Positions 36,757 to 48,479 of a DNA stretch of 64,000 bases are shown in pieces. The stretch is taken from contig JBHGNT010000003.1 of the NCBI GenBank assembly GCA_043228905.1, positions 15,872,001 through 15,936,000 on the forward strand, written 5' to 3'. Below the pieces are notes generated by a model, which did not search any database, was not told the origin of the DNA, and saw only the letters and a list, made by a program, of their open reading frames with translations. Within the stretch, counting starts at the first letter, position 1. Each line of letters starts with the position of its first letter. Source of the DNA: Azolla caroliniana (Eukaryota; Polypodiophyta). A program made the translations under genes and the position numbers.

Positions 36757-37196
36757 TGTTGCCGTTTAGGAACACGGTCCGCGGTCAGTCCTTCGACCTA
36801 GACCTCAAAGTGGGTGTGGAACAACGAACAGGTGTTTAAGCATAATGCGTAAGGGAAGAACCCCTGTAACTTATCAACGAATAAGGGGAGACGGCTACAA
36901 CTGAATCCCTATCAAGGGTTACACTTACGTACTTAAATGCTTAGGTATTCAAGACACAGACACTGAATTAGCCGTAGCTATGCACAGAAAATTAGAGAAG
37001 ATAGAATTCTATTATCAGACGTTTCTTTACATTCCCAAAATTACACGCACCTCCATCAGAGGTTTTCTGCCCTTTATATATGCAGGGTCTATTTAGCCGT
37101 TCACGCTTCCTGCGTGAACCGTTACACGCGTTATGCTCTTATATAATTTCTTATTCCTACGCTTTTGTCCGTCGGTTACTACTCTGGCGGACAACA
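36757..37196 (-). repeat. 3' LTR of G1 (full)
   Basis: In element sense it starts TGTTGTCCGCC and ends CGGCAACA. A TATA box TATATAAAGGGC lies at about 37083-37072. The part 37000-36757 is shared with 44680-44467; the left copy has about 20-26 extra bases near 36785-36805. The U3 border is inferred from the TG dinucleotide and the position of the upstream ORF stop. Confidence 0.65.
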
Positions 37197-37264
37197 CTTG
37201 GCATGCCTGTGGGACAGTGCCTTGGCACGTCGGACCCATCCCGTTAATCCTCTTCCAAAATGGC

Positions 37265-40200
37265 CTAGATGTTCGGCTCTACTGTGGTGTCCTCATCTGG
37301 AGGTGATGTAGGGCCCGTAGGTGCATCGTGGTGTGGCTCCTCTGTTTGGTCGGGATGGTTTCTCCCGGAGTCACCGTTGCCGTGTGTGGGTGGTCCGGGT
37401 ATGATGGGCTCTTCTTGAGTTAGTGGGTTGGGCTCCGCCGTTGTCGTGCTTGCAGGCGGCTGCGGCTTTGCCTCCATTGTTACGTCCTCCGTGGTGTCGA
37501 CCGTTTTTGTATGTTTCGGGGAGTGGGGTGGAGATTCCGCCTGGTTCGCACCGTTCTCCGCGTGGTCTGATGATAGTGTGGGCTCGTGCAGCTGGACCTC
37601 TTGTTGTGTAGTGGTTTCGCTGTCTGGTTCTGTGGGGAACTTTGCTCGTCGGTCCCCGCTGTTCTCCATCGTTGTCATCTTTGGTGATTGGGCCTGAGGT
37701 TCCTCTTCTTCGGTTGTGCCCAGATTTGGCGTCGCGCTGGATTCCTCGTTTGTGTGCGTGTTGCCGGCTTGTGTGATCTGGTGAAATAGCTCCTCCTGAC
37801 TTTCACCAAAATCATCTAAGAGCTGTGCGAGCTCTTCGGAGTGTTGGTCTGCTAGCGCACGATAGTCTTGTGCTAGGTCCTCCCGTACGGCCGCAATGCT
37901 CTCCTCATTTAGTTTATAGAAACCTCGACCGTCTTTTCGCCGGTTCTCCCAGTTCGCACAATACACGTGCAATTCCACTGCTTGGGTTGCCCATGCCATC
38001 CATCCTTTGTCCAACGCCGTTTTCAATTGCGCTGTGAACCTCTGCCGATTTGTTTGGAGAAGGATCTGCACGTTATCTGTGATGGCCTGGCAACGGTTGC
38101 GTGCGTCTTCCATCGACTTCTAGAGATTTGCGATTTCCTGCTGTTTAACCGTTGTCGCTTCCTCATACGTGGCCTTTAGGCCCACCCACAACTAGGATTC
38201 CTTTGCATGTTGTTCTTCTAATTTCCTCATTTCATTGTTTAGGCGGATTTCGAGCTGATTCCTTTTGTCTTGTTCGACCACCAACTGCTCATCGAACCAT
38301 ACCTTCTTTTTTTCTAATAAGGCCCAAAGTCCTGCTATTGCTGCCTCCGATTTCTTCGTGTCCTCTCGTAATTGTGCGTTGTTGTCTTTTGTCCGGATGT
38401 GCTGAGCTACCTCCGTAGCGAGTTTCTCTTCAAGGGTTTTTACTGCCTTCCGTCCATTAGCCCGTATCTCCTTTTCTCTGTCTGAGGATTGGGGTAGTTC
38501 TGCTCGAAGACGGTCAATTTCTGATTCTGCTAGTTGCATGGCCCTTTTTGCTTTTGAGGCGATGGCGGTCTAAGCCTCGATTTCTTCTTTTAGAGCATCG
38601 ATGACGTGGTTCGGTGGTGGGGTTGCATGTTGCGCTGTAGTCGTGTGAGCTTCCAACTCCGCGATGCGTGCGTTGGCTTTTTGTAGTTCGGCTTGGGTCA
38701 GTTTAACCTTCTTCTAGACATTCTTATTTTTTATGGCCATCTCCTGGGTGCCCGTGCTGAAGTTTGCCAATTTCCGATGTACTTCGACTAGGGCCGTGTT
38801 TAAGGGGGGTATCTCCATCCCCACTCGGCATACCCCGACGTTCCTCTATCTGCCGACCCTGGCTAGCCAGTCCTCATCGTCGCTCTCCGTTGTTTGTGTT
38901 TGGGTGCGCTCGATCATCTGGCGTTCTACATGCTCTTCGGCCATTCATTGGGCGCCTTTGACCTGTTGCGTTGCCAGGAACTCCATGAGCTCAAAAGAAG
39001 TACCGAACTACAAGAGGGCGCTGAACTCGTGGGACGTATCCGGGATATTCGGATATGCCAAAACCTCACTTTCCGCCATCAATATGGCTTTCCCTCGTTG
39101 GGACTGGGTCGTAATAATCGGCCGTGGCTCCCGGATGATTTCGAAGGTGGTATTGGAATCCGCTGCTGCGGAGCCTTCGCCTTCGGTTGGTGTCTCTGTT
39201 GCCGTGGGGGTGCTTTTTACCAACCCCCGCCCATCTTTCCTGTCCAATCTGCGTCTTTTGGTCTGGGGCTTTCCCGCCATGTTTCGGTGTCTGGTTCTGG
39301 GGCTGCTTCCATGGAACGTCTCGACTGTTCCTCCTACGTTGTCCGTGTGTCCGGCTGGTCGGTAGGAGGTGTTGTCCTTGGGTCTGGCTGGGCCGGTTGG
39401 GGTTCCTCTTCCCACTCTGGGGCCGATAACTCCACTAACCTGCGTTTCGCGGATTGGGGCGGGGCCATGGGTTGGCTGGGCTGTGCTGCCGGCAGGCCTC
39501 GGGGCGGAAATAGTACCGTAAGGTATTGTTGGATGATCGGCCTGAGCTTTTTGCCTGCTTGGTACGCATGCAAGCCTTCCCTTAACGCTGGCCCTGTGAT
39601 GACCCCCCAGTCGACGGCACGCCCTTCAAAGGTATCGATAATGATGCCCGCCTTCTGCTTAGGCATCCCATATGCGTTGACATGAATGTAGCTGACTTCT
39701 AGCAGGAACTTGGCCACTTCACGGAAGAAGTGATCCGGAATCTTTTTTGTTCTATAGGCCTTGGCGGAGGAGGAATATGGCCCAAAATACCGCTGCAGCG
39801 CCTCTGTAGGAGGTATTTCGAAATGTCTTTCGCCTAGTGAGGATAGGTCCAACTTCTTCCGGATGGAAGAGTTGGTGACCGTGTCGATGTTAAGCTTCCT
39901 GGCAATGTCCATGGCATCCGGGTGCGGAGGTGCTTCTGCGACCCGGATGTAACCATCCAGGCGTTTCTCCACGAGCCATCGGCGTAGGGCAGTAGAGATG
40001 AAGATCGACATCGCCAGAGTAGGTTCGTGGGGAGGAGACGGGTGGTTGTGGTGAGTTGGAGCTCTGAGATAGGATGGGGGAGAAGGTGAGGGGGAGGGGC
40101 GATGGGAGCGCTGATAGCTAGAAGATGGGTTTTTGCTTTGTGTAGAAAATCTTCTGTTTCCTTCTTTTTGTGGCTTAGGGTTCATTGGGCGGTGAGCCAT
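37265..40200 (-). pseudogene. G1 third ORF: long coiled-coil protein between pol and 3' LTR
   Basis: About 950 codons in several frames. It starts MAHRPMNPKPQKEG at 40200. A proline/serine-rich head is followed by a folded-looking block of about 170 residues (WLVEKRLDGYIRV, then FFREVAKFLLEVSYIHVN and DTFEGRAVDWGVI), then a basic segment. A long heptad-rich region rich in Glu/Lys/Gln (38540-37800, for example AESEIDRLRAEL) is likely coiled coil, and an acidic, Pro/Thr-rich tail ends at 37265. Frameshifts near 39400 and stops near 39000, 38570 and 38110 break it. No membrane segment, so not env-like by structure. I do not recognise the family; function unknown. Several plant Gypsy lineages carry extra ORFs at this place. 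Confidence 0.6.
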
Positions 40201-40339
40201 CGTGGTGCCACGTGTTCTTGAACTAGGAGTTTGTGCATGCCTTTAGTCGTTTTAATAGTCGCTATCTTCTCCTTCTTTTTTTTCGTAATAGTTATTTACA
40301 ACCTATTTTTACATTATAGTACAAGTGGGGCTGTCCATT

Positions 40340-43300
40340 TTACACTGCAGGTTCTCCGGCTCTGTCCCGTTCGGCGGTGAATGGGTTAGGTGGCGTAGGG
40401 CCCAGGTAAGGTTTGAGCCGAAACCCATTCACCTTTTGCCGTACTACTCCAGCCAGCGTTCCTAGTTGGAATGTGCCTTGTTCTGCTCCAATTATCCAGT
40501 ATGGGCCGGTCCAGCGAAAACGTAACTTCCCCGACATATGGCCCATGCGCGTTTGAAAAACTAGCACCGCTTGGCCCACGACGAACTCCTTTTCCCTTGC
40601 GTTCCGATGTCGATCCACAAACGCTTTACGCCTTTGCTATTCCTATTCCAACACATCCATGCTGTGGATGCGTTTTTCCCCTAGTTTGAGGAACTGGTAG
40701 AGCCGTACCTCCTCCGACTTGGCTTCTGATAATCGGCTCCGTACCTGAATGCGCAAACTAGGTACCTGAGATTCGATGAGCTGCATTAGTGCGCTTCCTA
40801 TTGCAATCTCTGAGGCGTCGACGAACATGTGGAATGGCTTCGCCCAAACTGGTGGTTGTACGACGGGAGCCTGTGTGAGCATTATCTTAAGTGCCTTATA
40901 GGCATTATCCTCCGTTGCAATCCATTGGAAAGGAGTCCGATGTACGACAACGTGTAGCGGCGTGGTGAAGTCCGCCAAATACCGTATCATCCGACTATGC
41001 CACCGTATTTGTCCTAAAAACCGGCTAAGCGATTTGGCATTTGTCGGAGTTTTTGCTTGCGTAATCGCGGAGATCTTGTTTGGGTCGACTGCTATTCCCT
41101 CCTTGCTCACTATGTGGCCTAGGAGAGTCCCGCTAATCACGCCGAAGGCACATTTCGCGGGATTCAGGCTTTAGCATGCGGTGTGGCAACGTTCCAGGCA
41201 CAGTCGTAAGTGCGTAAAATGGTCTAATGTTTTCCCATATACCGCAAAGTCATCTAGAAAAACTTGCATGAACGCCGGAATGTATTCCCCAAAGATCTTT
41301 GTAATCGTTCGTTGAAATGTTACCGGCATTGTCTTTAGCCCGAACATCATGACGATTGCCACATATACTCCCCAGTCCGTGACAATCGCCGTCTTCTCCT
41401 GGTCCTCGGGATGCATGCGTACCTGGTTATAGCCACTGAAGCCATCTAAGAAACTGTACATCTCATGGCCTGCGACGGCGTCCAACACGCTATCGGTGAA
41501 GGGTAAGGGAAATGCGTTCGTAATGGTTACGACGTTTAATTTTCGGTAATCTACGCATACCTGTATTTTGCCGTTTTTCTTTGGGACGACCACTATCGGG
41601 CTTAGCCATGTCGCTTGTTTAACTGGTCGTATGAACCCTACCTTCAGGAGCTTGTCAATTTCTTCTTTCACACGGGTTGCGTAATTGGGGTTCATGCGGT
41701 AGCGGCGCTGCTGGACGGGTTTCACGTCAGTTGCTAAATTGATCTTATGCTGATAGAAATTGGGATCTAACCCCTTCATGTCCTCGTGAGCCCAAGCGAA
41801 CACATCTTTATATTCCGTGAGTAGTAAGATCATCGTGATTCTTTGGTCCGGCCTTAATTCCTTTACGATGGAGAGGAGTCGGGGCTCCGATTCTATACCC
41901 ACATTTACTTCTTCGAGAGCGGAAGCGGTGACTCGTCGTGAAATCTCCATTTCCCTTTCGAATGTCGCACGTGCTCTGTTGAGTTCCAAGTTGGACTCTG
42001 GGTTTGGTTCATAAGGCTCGTCGTGGGGAACAGTGGCCGTGGCATATTTTGCCGCGGTTGCGATGACATCTATTTCGAACAGCGGAATAATCTGAGGGTG
42101 TTCGTCGAGGTATGCCTCCAATTCTGCATTCTCCACCCCAACCAACATATTTATGTCCTCCACGTATAACGGTGTTATACCCTTAGGTTGTGGCGTGCTG
42201 CCTTCCGTAGGTACTCGAACCTTGGTGTGTCCATGCCGGAAACTGATACACTCGTGTTGCCAGCTCTACTTTATATTTGTTGTCCGAAGCCATGGTCTGC
42301 CCAGAAGCACTGGGTACGCTCCTGGGGCGTCCAAAGCGAGGACGACCGCCGAGATGTCGGAGCGGTGTCCGCCCACGATGATGCCTATTTTGCGAATTAA
42401 CCCCAACGGTCGCACTGAGCAGGTATCTGCCATGCGGAGCCAGAATGGACACGCCTCCCATTCGGAAATGCCTAACTGCTCGCAAGTTTTCTTGCTAATT
42501 ACATTGACGCCTGAGCCATCGTCGATTACGCATCCAGGAACTTCCTGTCCGTGCAATATTACTGTAATAGCCGGGTTGTGCTGATCCACCACCGGCGGTC
42601 CATCGCTGACGTCTGTCAGTTTTGTGGCGACACTTGCCCCGGGTTTGCCCGTCACCCGTTCTTCCATGGTCTGGCGGAAGCATGGAACTAGCTATAGCAG
42701 TTTTTCCATGGTTAACATTATTTCACAGCCTACTAACGCCTGCCAAATGGGGTCCGGACCCGGTCTTTCGTTCTTTGTTCGCTCCATTGTGTTCGCGGAC
42801 TCCTACCACATACGTTCTGTATTGGTCGCGTTTGCTTTTTTCACCCATGCTTGGGCTTGTCGGCATACCTCGTCTTGAGCAGCCCAATCCGCCATTTTTG
42901 TTTGCTAGCGTGTCATGACTTGTTGCACCTCCGTCGTAATTGTATTGACAGCAGGCCCCTTTCCCTTGCGTGCTGGGCATTGCGTGGCATAATGTCCGGG
43001 TTGCTGATAAATAAAACAATGGATGCTTGATTCTCCCTTCTCGGCTCCTGGTGGTGTGTGTCGCTCCCCTGGTACTACTTGCTCTTCGCGGTCCAGCCTC
43101 GTTTGTCGGAACATACGCGGTGGCTGCTGTTGGTTCCGTCATTGTTCCTGGTGCCGCTCATCCCCCGAGCTTTCGTCATAACGCCGGTGATCTCTATATT
43201 GCCGTGGCTTACCCCGATAGCCATTGAAGCCGCCCCGTTTGTTTGTCGGTTGTTGATTCTCGTAGCGCCGACCCCCTTTGGCGTAACTTGGATGTCCACG

Positions 43301-44471
43301 ATAATCCTCGTCCTCTGGGTCGTCCTCCTCGAAATCGTTGTGATTCCGGCGATTTCGATTTTACCGGTCCTCCCGCGTGTTGTGATCCTTATACCGGGGT
43401 TGGTCTTCTTGCCTACTTTGTTCAGCCCGGTGCGGTTGATGCTGTGTGTCCATGCTGCGGACTGCGGGAGTGGCTCTGTTTAACATATTGTACTCGCATT
43501 GGTCGACTGTGTGAGCCTTCAAGTGGCAGATTGGGCAGTGGATTTGCATATTGCACTCCACTGCGGAATGCCCCGAGTTCAAGCAAATCGTGCACTGGAT
43601 TGCTTGACGAAACTGGCGTTCCTCATCCTGAGGTAACGCTTCTTGTAAGGAGGACATAGAAAACCTTTCCTCCTCGTCATCCAACTCGAGCTGTAACGGT
43701 CGTTCTATTACCATATTCGCCGTTTCCCCTTTCACGCTATTGTTGTTCAGCGTTGCCCGGATGGGCCGGCGTAAAGCTGCCAGAAATGTTTCCCTCGTCC
43801 TCCGCGGGGCTTCGTCCCAGTTTCTGTCGTAAATTTTGGAAACGTAAGCTGAAGTCCGCTATCGTCTCGGTCGGTAGTTGCTTAATTGTGTAAAACTGCC
43901 CGAGAATCTCGCGTTGTGGAACCCTTCGATGGAAGAATCGCAAGAAAGCGGACTACAGCTGATCGAAGGTTGTTATGGCTGGTAAATCCATCTGTGAATG
44001 CGAAAACGCCGCACGCCCATCTAATGTTAATCCGAACTCCGTCATTTTCGACTGGTGTGCCACCATCTCGGAGAGGCTCTGCGTCATGTGGTTCGCATTC
44101 CAGACATTCAGGAACATGCGAATATGAGTTGCGGCGTCGGTTTTGCCGTTAAAGCGGGGGTAGGCAAAGGCCATAGTGGGAGCTACGGCGGGTCGGGAAA
44201 GACCACAAGGTGGCTGTGGTGAGCGTGGTCCCCACGTCTCGTCGAGGTATTTGGGGAGCGAAGAATCCCCTTTGCACTCACGGCAGGTAGTACTGAGGTC
44301 GCTGAGGCGCGACTTTTGTCGTGCGTGTTCTTCTGCCTGGTGCGTGACGGACCTTGTTATTGGCCGGTCTTGTCGTGTTGGTTCTCTGGGTCGTCTGCGG
44401 CTAAACATCCATTCGTTGTTGCTCGTCTGTGAGAAAACACAGATCAGCAAGCGTGCCAAAAGTGTTGCCAT
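40340..44471 (-). pseudogene. G1 gag-pol with integrase core deleted
   Basis: Gag runs from 44471 (AYPRFNGKTDAATHIRMFL, then RVPQREILGQFYTIKQ). Zinc knuckles follow: CTICLNSGHSAVEC and CPICHLKAHTVDQC near 43560-43500, and a degenerate third near 43010. Protease (42667-42266) reads VIDDGSGVNVIS where D-S/T-G is expected. RT (42163-41171) has KVGFIRPVKQATWLSPIV, VCVDYRKLN, FSGYNQVRMHPED and FLDDFAVYG as the catalytic YxDD equivalent. RNase H begins (FHMFVDASEIAIGSALMQ near 40825) but breaks off. The sequence then jumps to the integrase C-terminal GPY/F module (RFRWTGPYWIIG near 40510), so RNase H remainder and the integrase core are missing. Non-autonomous and decayed. Confidence 0.85.
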
Positions 44472-44693
44472 TTAGGAACACGGTCTGCAGCCAAAAGTGG
44501 GTGTGGAACAACGAACAGGTGTTTAAGCGTAATGCGTAAGGGAAGAACCCCTGTAACCTATCAGCGTATAAGGGGAGACGGCTACAACCGAATCCCTATC
44601 AAGGGTTACACTTACGTACTTAAACGCTTAGGTATTCAAGACACACACTGAATTAGCCGTAGCTATGCATAGAAAATCAGAGAAGAAGAGATC

Positions 44694-45760
44694 TACATGC
44701 ACCAGTCGGTGGGATTTTCAAGAAAGGCTAAAGCCAGCTCCCCGCCAATGGTACCAGAACTTCGACTCCTTCATGACCGACCATGGATACCACACGACGT
44801 AGGGCGACCACTGCGTGTTCATGAAGAATTTTGATTGAGCCAACTTCATGATGCTCCTTTTATATATGGATGACATGCTAATCTTCGTATTGGACCGAAT
44901 CAAAATCAAGAACCTGACGAAGGCCTTGAACCAGACCTTCTCAATGAAAGATTTGGGTCCGGCGAGATAGATATTGGGGATGCACATAGTCCGGGATCAG
45001 ACGAAGAAGTTGGTGTGGTTGTCAAAGGAGAAGTACGTGATGAAGGTGCTCCAACGATTTAGTATGTCGGATGCTAAGCTGGTTGGGTCGACACTTCCGG
45101 CAAATTGCAAGTTGTCCGGAAAGGAAACTCCGAAGACCAAGAAGAAGAAGTCAGAGATGATGAAGATACCATATGCCTCTGCCGTCGGAAGCTTAATGTA
45201 TGCAATGGTGTGTACCCGGCCGGATATCGGATATGCAGTCGGAGTGGCAAGCCGGTTCATGAGCAATCCGGGAAGAGAACATTGGACCGCGGTCAAGTGG
45301 ATACTCCGGTACTTGAAAGGCACCTCAAGTATGTGCCTCTGATTCGGCTCAGGTAAACCCTATTTGGAAGGCTTCATCGATTCGGATATGTTGGATAATG
45401 CGGATACCAGCCAGTCTGTATCCGGATATGTTATGACATATGCAGGGGGAGCCATATCGTGACAGTCGAGGCTGTAGATGTCCGTTGCACTATCGACAAC
45501 GGAAGTGGAGTACATGGCAGTTGTAGAAGCCGGTAAAGAGGTAATTTGGATGAAGGACTTCATTGGAGAGCAAGGGATCTAGCAGGAGGAATTTCGGCTC
45601 TATTGAGATAGTCAAAGTGCCATCTACCTTGCAAAGAACACGGCCTACCACTCACGGACCAAGCACATCCAGAGAAGATATCACAGGCTCCAGGAGAAGG
45701 TAGAAATAAAGAGTTCTTGTTGACGAAAGATCGATACGGAGGAGAATGGGTCAGACGCGG
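44694..45760 (+). pseudogene. Copia B reverse transcriptase C-half and RNase H
   Basis: It resumes at APRQWYQNFDSFM. The catalytic motif LLYMDDMLIF (about 44855) is intact. TMKDLG-type and LGMHIVRD blocks precede a long open stretch (44974-45342), with SAVGSLMYAMVCTRPDIGYAVG and REHWTAVKWILRYLKGT. RNase H follows with VALSTTEVEYMAVVEAGKE near 45484 and DSQSAIYLAKN near 45610. Stops and frameshifts are present near 44838, 44969, 45342 and 45463. The fingers/palm N-half is absent because of the G1 junction. Confidence 0.85.
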
Positions 45761-45850
45761 TAACCAAGGTGTTGTCAAACGACAAGCTAGACGTGTGCAG
45801 GAGACGGATCAGATTGAAAAGACATCCCATGCTGGAGTGAAGGGGGAGTT

Positions 45851-45990
45851 TGTTGGGAATTTGGTCCCTTCGGATGGGATCCGGATGAGAACCAGAGGAG
45901 CCGGATCGGACCAGCTGAAGGAAGGAACCAAACCGGACGGATTCCAAAGGCATTTGGTGTGAACCCGGATCCAGGGACATATTTGTAAAT
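45851..45990 (+). repeat. 3' LTR of Copia B, left part (continues 56080-56490)
   Basis: It starts TGTTGGGAATTTGG right after the polypurine tract and matches the start of the 5' LTR. It is cut at GTAAAT by T2 and continues after T2 with the second AAAT and ATGTTTCTAGAGTGCC, which matches 34132 onward of the 5' LTR. Confidence 0.92.
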
Positions 45991-46015
45991 GGGTAAAAGC
46001 ATGCGAGTGGAAACA
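45991..46015 (+). repeat. T2 left terminal inverted repeat
   Basis: 25 bp, starting GGGTAAAAGCATGCG and ending GGAAACA. It pairs with 56051-56075 with a single difference (A/G at position 5). Confidence 0.95.
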
Positions 46016-46241
46016 CTATTATAGCTAATTAGCTACTAAAATGGCCATAGCTAATTAGCTATTTGTTTAGCTAGTCCTTTTTGTGGGAAAATCAAATATT
46101 TGAAAAACTAATTTATGAAAAAACTCAAATATTTGAACTTCTGTTTCAGATGTAGTGGAACTTGGGGAATAGCACCATCATCTAAGGTCGACTTCAATGT
46201 CATCAATCTCTTGTTTAGCCTAAGTTTGATTTTAAACGCAG

Positions 46242-48472
46242 ATGGAGTACTCAGAGCACGAACGCAGACGTAGCTCCCGCAACAGCAGAAAATCGACATT
46301 GCAGATTGAGAGCTACAACACAGAACCCGCTCGATCATCGTCCAGGTATGTTTCAGTTACAGAAACCCCAAACATTTGTTTTTTCTTTTTGACTACTGTC
46401 TGAACTTTGGTGCCGATTCATATATCCCCAAAATCGAATAGGGCGAAGTCCTTGGAGTCCCATACAAGGATGTCTCGTAGATCGGGGAGTAGCAGCAGGT
46501 GTGTTTATATTACTTTTTTTGTGTTTAATCCTGTCTTTAGTGATGATTGGGGTTTCTGATTGGAATTTCTGATTAGGGTTTTTGTTTATAAATTTCTGAT
46601 TAGAATTTCTGATTAGGGTTTGTGATTGAAATTTCTGATTAGGGTTTTTGATTATAAATTTCTGATTAGGGTTTTTGATTATAAATTTCTGATTAGAATT
46701 TCTGAATAAGGTTTCTGGTTACAAATTTTGATTACAGATTAGAATTTCTGAATAGGGTTTTTGTTTATAAATTTCTGTTTAGGATTTCTGATTAGGGTTT
46801 CTGATTGAAATTTTTGATTAGGGTTTTTGATTGAAATTTTTGATTAGGGTTTTTGATTATAAATTTCTGATTAGAATTTCTGAATAGGGTTTTTGGTTAC
46901 AAACTTTTGATTACAGATTTTGATTAGGGTTTCTGATTTCAAACTTTTGATTACAGATTTTGATTAGGGTTTCTGATTTCAAATTTCTGAATACAAATTA
47001 TGATTAGGGTTTTTGATTTGCTAAGTTAAAGATTTTGCACCATTTTTGTTGTTGTTGATTGGGGTTTCTGATTCTGACATATTCTGATTTTGCACTATTT
47101 CTGATTTCTGAAATGATATTTCAGATGGCTCGTTCCTCCGTATCCGAGAGTGCTAAACTTCGCAAAATTTTGCGAGACAAAGGAGGACTTCCACAACACC
47201 TATGGTCTGTCACTCGAGGGTGTTGACCCTGCTGTCCTAAGTGATAAATTGATCAGTGATGTAGACTGGATGACAGTATATACAGTGCCTAGAGTCAAAG
47301 GCAAGGTCAAGCTGAAGCATGTACGAGCCGACTTGTACCATGACTGCATGAGGCTGCACCAGAAAGTTCATTAGGAGATCCCAGTCAACAATGAATTGTC
47401 AGTTTCATTTGCTAGAGCATTTGCATATGAGTACTGCAAAACAACGACGGAATCTAGAGACCCTGAAATGTATAGGGTAGCTTGGGCAGTCTATGGTGAG
47501 GCATCGGCAAATAGATGCTGAAAGATGGGAACCTTGGCACAAAAAATAGATAGATTTTGGAGCATGGCAGTTGTTGATGCAATTGCCGACTACTAGCAAG
47601 ACCGGGGGGCATACACCACACCAACACCCAAGGAAAGCCAATGTCGATGATACAGGTGAGACATTGGTTAGCTATATGCTAAAAAATGTCCATGAAGCCT
47701 GTGAGACATTGACATTTTTTAAGACTGATTTAGAGAAAGCCACAATGGCTTCTGCAATGGAGAGCAAAGTTACTTCCGCTGTTACAACGATTAGAAATAA
47801 GATTCAGATAACTATTGTTTTGCTAGTATGTGATTGTGTTATAAATAACTTTAAGGGTAAAATGTGCTAATCAAGCATTATCTGGAATAGGTTGTGCAAC
47901 AGGAGCTTGAATTAGAGGGGCCACTGGATCCCTAGCGTAAAATACAACTGCAAATAGAGATCCAGGTTCTTTCAATGAACCTGGACCTTCTAGGTGTAAA
48001 TACTGTTGCAGATTACAATTTCGATAAGCTTCAAGTAAGTTAACGATTCCTGAGCAAAGTTGGTGTATCTTTCAACAACAGGAATAATTAATCACTAAAT
48101 TTCTCTGTTGCGTTGAAGGAACAATACATTCATCAAGAACAGGTTGTTAGCTGCCTTAAGAAGCAGCTACATTTTGTGGAGGGAATGGTAAGGACCAGAG
48201 AGGATTTGGACTTGAACATTCTTGCTCCCTTACCAAATGAAGCAGAACCAGAAAATGATTTATTGATAGTTGAAGCACGTTGCATCACTTGCGGGTTAGG
48301 TGTGGAGGACAAAACTGCGTCTTTGTTGGTTCACCTACAACCATGCAACCACACATACCATCCACTTTGTTTTCAACATGCCTGTCAAATTACTGCATTC
48401 TGTTTGGGAGATTGTAGTACAGCTCTACCAAATGAGTGGAGAAAACTAATAGCTATACCATACTGTAGCTAA
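46242..48472 (+). pseudogene. T2 gene 1: Ser/Arg-rich protein with C-terminal RING-like zinc finger
   Basis: Exon 1 (46242-46345) starts MEYSEHERRRSSRNSRKS and exon 2 (46442-46498) is also Ser/Arg-rich. Exon 3 begins 47125, after an intron filled with a TCTGATTAGGGTTT-type repeat, and encodes VLNFAKFCETKEDF and onward. Further exons lie near 47890-48031 and 48118-48472. The last has a likely coiled coil (EQYIHQEQVVSCLKKQL) then CITCGLG, LQPCNHTYHPLCFQHACQ and CLGDC: a C-x2-C ... C-x-H-x3-H-x2-C ... C-x3-C arrangement like RING/RING-H2 E3 ligases. All joins are GT-AG and phase-compatible. In-frame TAG/TGA stops in exon 3 and near 47933 make it a pseudogene. E3 activity is inferred from cysteine pattern only. 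Confidence 0.65.
46540..47010. repeat. Intronic tandem repeat of TCTGATTAGGGTTT-type units
   Basis: About 20 irregular copies of short units alternating TTTCTGATTAGGGTTT and TGATTATAAA within an intron of T2 gene 1. TTAGGGTTT words recall the plant telomere heptamer TTTAGGG, but spacing is irregular, so this is not a telomere tract. Confidence 0.75.
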
Positions 48473-48479
48473 TAAGCTT

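Larger units (their letters stand above)
36757..44680 (-). mobile_element. G1: Ty3/Gypsy element with extra ORF, inside Copia B
   Basis: Sense is the minus strand: gag, pol, a large third ORF, then the 3' LTR (about 37196-36757). The right-hand 5' LTR (about 44680-44467) matches only the downstream part of the 3' LTR and lacks its TATA-containing U3. AGAAG stands at both outer ends (36752-36756, 44681-44685), but it is low-complexity. About 250 codons of Copia B RT expected at the right flank are missing, so a deletion probably removed U3 together with adjacent Copia sequence. Confidence 0.8.

Noticed and set aside
38733-39685. Long plus-strand ORFs (210 and 263 codons)
   Set aside because: Antisense to the G1 third ORF; no motif, while the minus strand gives continuous coiled-coil and folded segments.
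37265-40200. G1 third ORF as retroviral envelope
   Set aside because: No signal peptide, membrane segment or fusion-like region; long coiled coil and charged tails instead.
46540-47010. Interstitial telomere tract
   Set aside because: Units are irregular TGATTAGGGTTT variants with AT spacers, not TTTAGGG tandem copies.
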